A program made the position numbers and the translations under genes. Shown here one piece after another: positions 58,882 to 64,000 of a DNA stretch of 64,000 nucleotides (the first letter of the stretch is position 1; every line of letters begins with the position of its first letter). The notes beneath the pieces were generated by a model, which saw nothing but the letters and a program-made list of their open reading frames with translations, was not told the origin of the DNA and made no database searches. The DNA comes from Bacteroidota bacterium (lineage in GTDB: Bacteria; Bacteroidota; Bacteroidia; B-17B0; Aurantibacillaceae): contig JAJNDK010000005.1 of the NCBI GenBank assembly GCA_021156365.1, forward strand, positions 124,001 through 188,000, given 5' to 3'.

Positions 58882-61800
58882 ATGAAAAAACACTACTCTT
58901 TACTTCTTGCATTTATTGCATTTGCAGGTACCGTCTTTGCCACAGGGCATACGGTAACCCCTACTGTAATGCATCACGTCACCTGCCCGGGCGGCACCGA
59001 CGGAAAAGCTTATGTAACAGTCAGCGGCGGTGTAGGTCCATATACCTACAGCTGGAACTCTACCCCACAACAAACAACGGACACACTTTCAGGCGTTCCT
59101 GCCGGGAATTATGTCTGTATGGTCACCGACCAGAGCGATATGAGCGTTACGACCGCCACCCTCACCATTAATGCCGGCATAGGCATAATAGCCACCAATT
59201 CGGGGCCTGCTTGTGCTTTCGGAGGAACTATTCAGCTAATGAGCTCTTCGGGAACGAATGTAAGCTGGTCCGGCCCTATGGGCTTTGTCTCCACCATGCA
59301 AAATCCCCCGGTAACCAATCTTCCTCCGGGTGTTTCTATCTATACGGTAACTGCTACCAGCTCCAGCGGTTGTATAGCTTCTGCTACCACGTCGGTTACC
59401 GTATCCATGCCGATCATTACTGCATCCGCTACCAATGCCACCTGTTCCGGTCTCTGCGACGGAACCGGCACTGCCATGGCCAGCGGAGGTTTTCCTCCCT
59501 ATACGTATTTCTGGACACCTGGTATGAGTGTACAGAACCCTACGAACCTTTGTGCAGGTACCTATACTGTAATGGTTACCGATGCCATGGGCTGTACAAA
59601 CACTACCACTACTTTTGTGCAACAGCCAAGTCCATTGACAGGCGCTTTGATGCCTACACAACCGAGCAGCTGCGGTGCCTGCGACGGCAGCATTCAATCA
59701 GCCGTTACCGGTGGCACAGGACCTTATGTGTATTCCTGGTCGACCGGCACTACTACCCAAAACCTGAGTAATTTATGTCCGGGTACGTATTCACTTTCCA
59801 TTATAGACATGAACGGATGTACTTTCAGCAGTTTTACTACTTTAACATCGGGCGGTCTTACTGCCAGCGTGAATGCTCTGCCTGACACCTGCGGTCATTC
59901 GGTAGGTTCGGCTACAGCTAACATTTCAGGCGCTCAGGGTCCTGTCACTTACCTGTGGCAACCCGGCAATCATACTACACAAAGTATTTTCAATGTGCCT
60001 GCGGGCAATTATTCGCTCACCGTTTACGACAGTGTTTGTGCTTACAACACAACAGTGACTATCGGCAATACAAACGCTCCTACCATTGTTGCAACTTCCA
60101 ATGCGGCCAGCTGTGGAAACGCAAACGGCCTGCTCGTACTTACGGCATCAGGCGGCACTCCTGCGTATATGTATTCTATCAATGGCGGCGCTTTTTCGCC
60201 CAATCAAACCTATAATAATATGGCTGCCGGCGTCTATACCCTTGTAGTTCAGGATGCCAATGGTTGCCAATCGACCAGTACGCACACCATTACGAATAGC
60301 GGTATGAATGTGTATTTCTCCACAGGTGTTTCATCCTGCGGAGGCAGCAATGCTACCTCATACGCATACACGGCAGGCGGCGGCACAGGGCCATATACCT
60401 ACCTGTGGAGCAATGGAGCCACTACACAAACCGTGAACAATCTCGCACCAGGCGTATATACCTGCACCATTACCGATAACACCGGTTGTGTAGCTACAGG
60501 CACTACCAACGTACAATCGCAGGCAACCCTGTTCATGAACTGGAGCTGCGCCTACAGCAACTGCGGCATAAACACCCTGGATGCAACCGTACAAAACGGT
60601 ACCGGACCTTACACCTATTTATGGTCACCGGGAGGCCAAACGACACCTGTGATCACTAACCAGGCACCGGGAATTTATGTTTGCACAGTAACGGATGTGA
60701 CTACAGGCTGCACGGGTGTCGGTAGTTATTATATCTATAATGCCGATTACTCCGTAGTGAGCGGAAACGTTTATGCCGACCTCAACGGGAATTGCAGCGA
60801 AGATCCGGGCGAGCAATCGATACTGCCGATGTCTATCGTAGCTTATAATTCTTCAGGCCAGCAAATTGCATGGGCTACGGCAAATTATACAAACGGCAAT
60901 TTCCAGATATACCTGCCTCCTACTGCGGGAACGTATACGCTGCAACTGCAAAACAGCTATTTCTACAGTAACAACATCGTTTACACATCCTGTTCCAACA
61001 ATGTGATCACATTGACCGCTGGCTGTGATACGCTGCAGAACATCCACTTAGGTTACAGTCCAACAATCGGACAGGACCTGCGCGTACAGAGCTATTGCTC
61101 CATTGCAAGGGCTGGTTTTAACCGCTGGCATTCTATCTCTTATTTTAATCCGGGAACTGTGACTACCAATGCCACTGTAAAATTCCGCTTCGATAACCTG
61201 CTTAGCTTTATCGGCTCTACTCCACCGCCTACGGCTATTAACGGGAACGTAGTGGAATGGAATGTAGGCAATCTTACACACGGGCAGTATGGGTATATTT
61301 ATGCAAACACCCAGGTGCCTACGATACAGGCCGGCGGTGCTATCGGCACACCTTTACACGATTCGATATGGATAGAGCCTATCGTTGGTGATTCGTATGC
61401 GGCTGACAACTACAATACATGTTACACAACGATTACTGCCAGCTACGATCCTAACATGAAAGAAGTGTATGCCGAAAATATGGATGCCACCGGAGCCATT
61501 GACACTTCAGCTACCGAATTATTTTACACGGTTCACTTCCAGAATACAGGAACCGATACAGCATTCACTATTGTAGTTCGTGACACGATCTCTTCATTGC
61601 TCGACCTCGGTACACTGGAAATGATAGCAGCCAGCCATCCGTATACATTTAGCATAGAACCTGGCCGTAGCCTTCAGGTGCGTTTCGATAATATTCTGTT
61701 GGTGGACAGCAACGCAAACGAAGCACTGAGCCACGGGTATTTCCATTATAAGATCCGTACCAATGGCGGACTGAATGTAGGCCAACAGGTGGATAATACG

Positions 61801-62148
61801 GCTGCCATCTATTTCGACTTCAACTTACCGGTGATCACCAATACGGTGGAAACCCCCGTTCAGCTGAGCACGGTCGGGATCAAAAATACCAAAACACAAT
61901 TGCAGGCACTGGTATTCCCGAATCCTTCCAATACCGGCAGCTTCACGATCCGGATCAACGATGCAACCTATAAACAACTGCATTTTACTATGTACAATGC
62001 TTCAGGTATGAAGGTAAGCGATAAACAATTGCCTTCGCAGCCAACCCATGAGATCAATACTTCCGGGCTTGGCAGCGGTATTTATTTCTACCAGCTGATC
62101 AATGCCGATGGTAAAAAACTGAACGGAAAGATCATCCTGACGAACTGA
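58882..62148 (+). CDS. SprB-repeat surface protein with T9SS sorting domain
   Basis: The 1088-residue protein has a signal peptide, then about seven SprB repeats between residues 30 and 620. Each repeat follows the pattern of a Cys near the start, GG(T/V)GPYTY(S/L)W, LxAGxYxVxVxD and a second Cys before the next unit. A region with a CSEDPGEQ loop (about 625-720) links to a DUF7619-like domain (about 850-1000; YDPNMKEVYAE, FYTVHFQNTGTDTAF and AIYFDFNLPVITN). The end is a type A T9SS sorting domain, VFPNPSNTGSFTI ... GLGSGIYFYQLI ... GKIILTN. The protein is therefore exported by the type IX system to the cell surface, where it may act as an adhesin. A strong terminator follows. Confidence 0.93.
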   Translation: MKKHYSLLLAFIAFAGTVFATGHTVTPTVMHHVTCPGGTDGKAYVTVSGGVGPYTYSWNSTPQQTTDTLSGVPAGNYVCMVTDQSDMSVTTATLTINAGIGIIATNSGPACAFGGTIQLMSSSGTNVSWSGPMGFVSTMQNPPVTNLPPGVSIYTVTATSSSGCIASATTSVTVSMPIITASATNATCSGLCDGTGTAMASGGFPPYTYFWTPGMSVQNPTNLCAGTYTVMVTDAMGCTNTTTTFVQQPSPLTGALMPTQPSSCGACDGSIQSAVTGGTGPYVYSWSTGTTTQNLSNLCPGTYSLSIIDMNGCTFSSFTTLTSGGLTASVNALPDTCGHSVGSATANISGAQGPVTYLWQPGNHTTQSIFNVPAGNYSLTVYDSVCAYNTTVTIGNTNAPTIVATSNAASCGNANGLLVLTASGGTPAYMYSINGGAFSPNQTYNNMAAGVYTLVVQDANGCQSTSTHTITNSGMNVYFSTGVSSCGGSNATSYAYTAGGGTGPYTYLWSNGATTQTVNNLAPGVYTCTITDNTGCVATGTTNVQSQATLFMNWSCAYSNCGINTLDATVQNGTGPYTYLWSPGGQTTPVITNQAPGIYVCTVTDVTTGCTGVGSYYIYNADYSVVSGNVYADLNGNCSEDPGEQSILPMSIVAYNSSGQQIAWATANYTNGNFQIYLPPTAGTYTLQLQNSYFYSNNIVYTSCSNNVITLTAGCDTLQNIHLGYSPTIGQDLRVQSYCSIARAGFNRWHSISYFNPGTVTTNATVKFRFDNLLSFIGSTPPPTAINGNVVEWNVGNLTHGQYGYIYANTQVPTIQAGGAIGTPLHDSIWIEPIVGDSYAADNYNTCYTTITASYDPNMKEVYAENMDATGAIDTSATELFYTVHFQNTGTDTAFTIVVRDTISSLLDLGTLEMIAASHPYTFSIEPGRSLQVRFDNILLVDSNANEALSHGYFHYKIRTNGGLNVGQQVDNTAAIYFDFNLPVITNTVETPVQLSTVGIKNTKTQLQALVFPNPSNTGSFTIRINDATYKQLHFTMYNASGMKVSDKQLPSQPTHEINTSGLGSGIYFYQLINADGKKLNGKIILTN

Positions 62149-62171
62149 TAAACCAGCTCAAATCCGGCTCT

Positions 62172-62219
62172 GAAAATCCCGGTCATCCTTCGCACATCGA
62201 AGGGGGCCGGGATTTTTGC
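62172..62219 (+). terminator. Strong intrinsic terminator after the SprB-repeat gene
   Basis: The stem AAAATCCCGG, an inner CCTTCG/CGAAGG pair and CCGGGATTTTT form a long hairpin that ends in a T-run. Confidence 0.88.
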
Positions 62220-62273
62220 TTTTTAACATTTGTAGGTACAATTAACTGATTTTAAAAAATTTACCCTAAAAAT

Positions 62274-62303
62274 TTTGGATTTAAACTTAAAGACGTATAT
62301 TTG
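62274..62303 (+). promoter_or_regulatory. Promoter of the HU gene
   Basis: TTTG at 62274-62277 is followed after 18 bases by TATATTTG (62296-62303), an exact TAnnTTTG box. This is the best two-part match to the Bacteroidota promoter consensus in the window. The 5' leader would be about 50 bases. Confidence 0.7.
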
Positions 62304-62361
62304 CACCCCTATTTTGAATAAGTAATTCAAATTATTGATTTTAAATATATTATACAGAAAA

Positions 62362-62673
62362 ATGACAAAGGCAGACATCATCACGGAAATTGCAGACAAA
62401 ACAGGCATTGAAAAGCTGGTTGTTCAGACAGCGGTAGAAACATTCATGAAATCTGTTCGCAACAACATGGCTGAAGGGAAAAACATTTATTTGCGTGGGT
62501 TTGGTACATTTTTAGTAAAAAAACGCGCTGAAAAAACAGGAAGAAACATTTCTAAAAACACAACGGTGATCATCCCGGCACACTACATTCCGGCTTTTAA
62601 ACCCTCTAAGAATTTCTCTGAAAGAGTGAAAAAGAACGTGAAAGTGGCTGCTGTTGAAGAAAACAATAAATAA
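62362..62673 (+). CDS. HU/IHF-family DNA-binding protein
   Basis: The 103-residue histone-like protein starts MTKADIITEIADKTG and has VQTAVETFMKSVRNNMAEGKN and LRGFGTFLVKKRAEKTGRNI, the helical dimer core and the start of the DNA-binding arm. The arm segment VIIPAHYIPAFKPS keeps the Pro that inserts into the minor groove. A basic and acidic tail of about 20 residues follows. HU bends DNA and organises the nucleoid. The ATG at 62362 is chosen over the TTG at 62335. The TPR gene starts eight bases after the stop, suggesting co-transcription. Confidence 0.95.
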   Translation: MTKADIITEIADKTGIEKLVVQTAVETFMKSVRNNMAEGKNIYLRGFGTFLVKKRAEKTGRNISKNTTVIIPAHYIPAFKPSKNFSERVKKNVKVAAVEENNK

Positions 62674-62681
62674 CGACCGGT

Positions 62682-63524
62682 ATGAAGTCGTTGAGCAAAC
62701 TGCAAATAGCGATCATTTTATTTTCAGTTTTATTATTCGTTCTTTTATATTTTGCAAACAAAACCCCTGAGAAAAAAGCAGAGGAACTTGCTAAAACCGG
62801 AGTGGATGCTTCTATGGCAGGTCCGGGGCTGAAGGTATTCATCGATAAAAAGATCAGCGCCTTACCCGACTCACTGAAGAAAACATACACTTCACTTAGC
62901 AAACAATCCGAAGCCAATTCCCGGAACACACAACTGCTCGACAGCCTCGTTTCCTTTTGGGATCGAAGGATGCAACCCGATGTGGCGGCATTCTACACCG
63001 AAAAGATCGCTTCCGTATCCAATACGGCCGCAGCGTGGATCAAGGCAGGAGAACGCTATTATTATTCCGTTCGCTTCGTAAAAGAGCCGGAAGAAATAGG
63101 CGCACTCTACCAGCAGGCCATGACGTGTTTCGAAAAAGGATTGAAGATGGACCCGAACAACATTGAAGCAAAGATCAAATATGCTTCTTGTTTTGTGGAA
63201 GGTACCAGCGATCCGATGAAAGGGATCGGTTTATTGAAAGAAGTGGAAAAAGTAGATTCGAATAATATCAATCTGCAGTTGGCCTTCGCTCAGTTTTCCA
63301 CCACCTCGGGCCAGTTGGATAAAGCAGTGATACGATTTGAAAAAGTCATTCGCCTGAAACCCGACTACCTCGAAGCATACCTGTATCTGGCCGATGCATA
63401 CGAACAACTGGGCAATAAACAAAAGACCATTGAAACCCTTGAAAAGTATGCAGCACTGGTGCCGGACAAGGATGCCAAAAAAGAGATCAAAACGTACATT
63501 GATAAATTAAAAAGTAATAATTAA
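62682..63524 (+). CDS. Membrane-anchored TPR protein
   Basis: The 280-residue protein has an uncleaved N-terminal membrane helix (about residues 8-25, IAIILFSVLLFVLLYFAN) and then helical repeats. At least three TPR units are visible between about 140 and 270, for example MTCFEKGLKMDPNNIEAKI and VIRFEKVIRLKPDYLEAYLYLADAYEQLG. Bacteroidota genomes often place such a protein next to HU and the mini-protein and ribonuclease genes found here. The soluble part lies in the periplasm if the helix points outward. The role is unknown. Confidence 0.88.
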   Translation: MKSLSKLQIAIILFSVLLFVLLYFANKTPEKKAEELAKTGVDASMAGPGLKVFIDKKISALPDSLKKTYTSLSKQSEANSRNTQLLDSLVSFWDRRMQPDVAAFYTEKIASVSNTAAAWIKAGERYYYSVRFVKEPEEIGALYQQAMTCFEKGLKMDPNNIEAKIKYASCFVEGTSDPMKGIGLLKEVEKVDSNNINLQLAFAQFSTTSGQLDKAVIRFEKVIRLKPDYLEAYLYLADAYEQLGNKQKTIETLEKYAALVPDKDAKKEIKTYIDKLKSNN

Positions 63525-63544
63525 CCATTTAAAAACGCATTACT

Positions 63545-63634
63545 ATGCCAAGCGGAAAAAAAAGAAAAAGACATAAGATGTCAACGCACAAACGTAAAAA
63601 ACGTCTGAGAAAAAATCGTCATAAGAAAAAGTAA
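63545..63634 (+). CDS. 29-residue basic ribosomal-type mini-protein (AURKAIP1/COX24-like)
   Basis: The product starts MPSGKKRKRHKMSTHKRKK and ends RLRKNRHKKK, 29 residues in all. It matches the Bacteroidota members of the AURKAIP1/COX24 group, relatives of mitochondrial ribosomal protein mS38 and of bS22. It would bind rRNA in the small subunit; the name is from family knowledge, the sequence shows only size and composition. It lies 20 bases after the TPR gene. It is far below usual gene-length cut-offs and is easily missed. Confidence 0.85.
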   Translation: MPSGKKRKRHKMSTHKRKKRLRKNRHKKK

Positions 63635-63763
63635 TCCTTTTTCTCTGCTAAATTAAGCCCTTATTTTCGGGAAAAATTTCACGCATACGGAGTTGATGTA
63701 AATCTTCTCCGTTTGCTTGTTGCTATACGATACCGATCGGGCATCACTTAATATTTTGACATC

Positions 63764-64000
63764 GTGAGTTACGAACTGATAATAAACAGTGCAGGAAGCG
63801 ACACGGTAATTGCTCTTTTAAAAGAAAAGAGGCTCATTGAGCTGCACAAAGAAAGAGGAAGTACCCGTTTTTCTGTAGGAGATATATATCTGGGAAAAGT
63901 AAAAAAAGTAATGACTGGCCTTAACGCTGCATTTGTGGATGTAGGCTACGAAAAAGACGCTTTTTTACATTACCTGGACCTGGGGCCGCAAGCCTCCTCC
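63764..64000 (+). CDS. rng: Ribonuclease E/G family protein, 5' part
   Basis: The frame starts with GTG at 63764 and runs off the window. The 79 visible residues include MSYELIINSAGSDTVIALLKE in the N-terminal strand, then GDIYLGKVKKVMTGLNAAFVDVGYEKDAFLHYLDLGP, the S1-type RNA-binding region of RNase E/G. These enzymes cleave single-stranded RNA and mature the 5' end of 16S rRNA. The active-site part is beyond the edge. It follows the ribosomal mini-protein by 129 bases. Confidence 0.92.
   Translation, partial: MSYELIINSAGSDTVIALLKEKRLIELHKERGSTRFSVGDIYLGKVKKVMTGLNAAFVDVGYEKDAFLHYLDLGPQASS

Noticed and set aside
1-64000. tRNA, rRNA, CRISPR array, insertion sequence or prophage
   Set aside because: I looked for T-loop signatures, regular direct repeats, transposase motifs and phage genes and found none. 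The palindromic repeats seen are intergenic and lack spacers of the CRISPR type.

Overview
The window looks like an ordinary chromosomal segment of a Bacteroidota bacterium. Direct signs are SprB-type repeats with a type IX secretion (T9SS) C-terminal sorting domain, GldA, a MurF-Alr fusion, a HemC-HemD fusion, an E1 alpha-beta fusion, many SPI- and SPII-type exported proteins, almost no Shine-Dalgarno sequences, and repeated exact matches to the Bacteroidota -7 promoter element TAnnTTTG in front of genes. The set best fits the Chitinophagales/Sphingobacteriales side of the phylum, but the order is an inference. No tRNA, rRNA, CRISPR array, transposase or prophage gene was recognised.

Layout. 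1-2.1 kb: cell elongation pair mrdA (PBP2, cut by the window edge) and rodA. 2.2-7.8 kb: exported proteins of unknown function, including a secreted protein with two Tudor/chromobarrel-like repeats, then a membrane J-domain protein and a short-chain dehydrogenase. 7.8-11.2 kb: an ECF sigma factor followed by two paralogous proteins that each join a short cytoplasmic segment, one inner-membrane helix and a C-terminal beta-barrel, the layout of dual-membrane-spanning anti-sigma factors. 11.3-18.7 kb: outer-membrane and lipoprotein genes of unknown role, an LpxR-type lipid A deacylase and an OsmC protein. 18.6-24.5 kb: pterin dehydratase, (p)ppGpp synthetase/hydrolase, tryptophan dioxygenase and a TPR/propeller/OmpA protein. 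24.5-30.4 kb: palindromic repeat, GT9 glycosyltransferase, metF, OsmC protein, kup, small genes.

30.5-36 kb: lysC-lysA preceded by a promoter and a 19-codon lysine-rich reading frame, then a four-copy palindromic repeat and the MurF-Alr fusion. 36-42.7 kb: pbpC (no standard start codon in front of its membrane anchor), hemA, hemC-hemD, a degenerate GyrB-type ATPase domain protein and a protein that is only a histidine-kinase phosphoacceptor helix pair. 42.7-47.5 kb: a TonB-dependent receptor under a TPP riboswitch, divergent from a TPP-dependent 2-oxoacid dehydrogenase E1. 47.5-58.7 kb: a tandem DUF3592-like pair, plsC-gatC, PaaY-like hexapeptide protein, GT4 glycosyltransferase, gldA, gatB and a TlpA-like lipoprotein. 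58.8-64 kb: a 1088-residue T9SS-exported SprB-repeat protein, an HU protein with a strong promoter, a TPR protein, a 29-residue ribosomal-type mini-protein and the start of ribonuclease E/G.

The genes mostly form short operons of one to three members. Envelope biogenesis (mrdA-rodA, murF-alr, pbpC, plsC, lpxR-like, glycosyltransferases) and core metabolism (haem, lysine, folate, kynurenine) are interleaved with poorly known exported proteins. The strongest candidates for new biology are the sigma factor with two trans-envelope partners, the lysine-rich leader before lysC-lysA, the pseudo-GyrB protein and the secreted Tudor-like protein.
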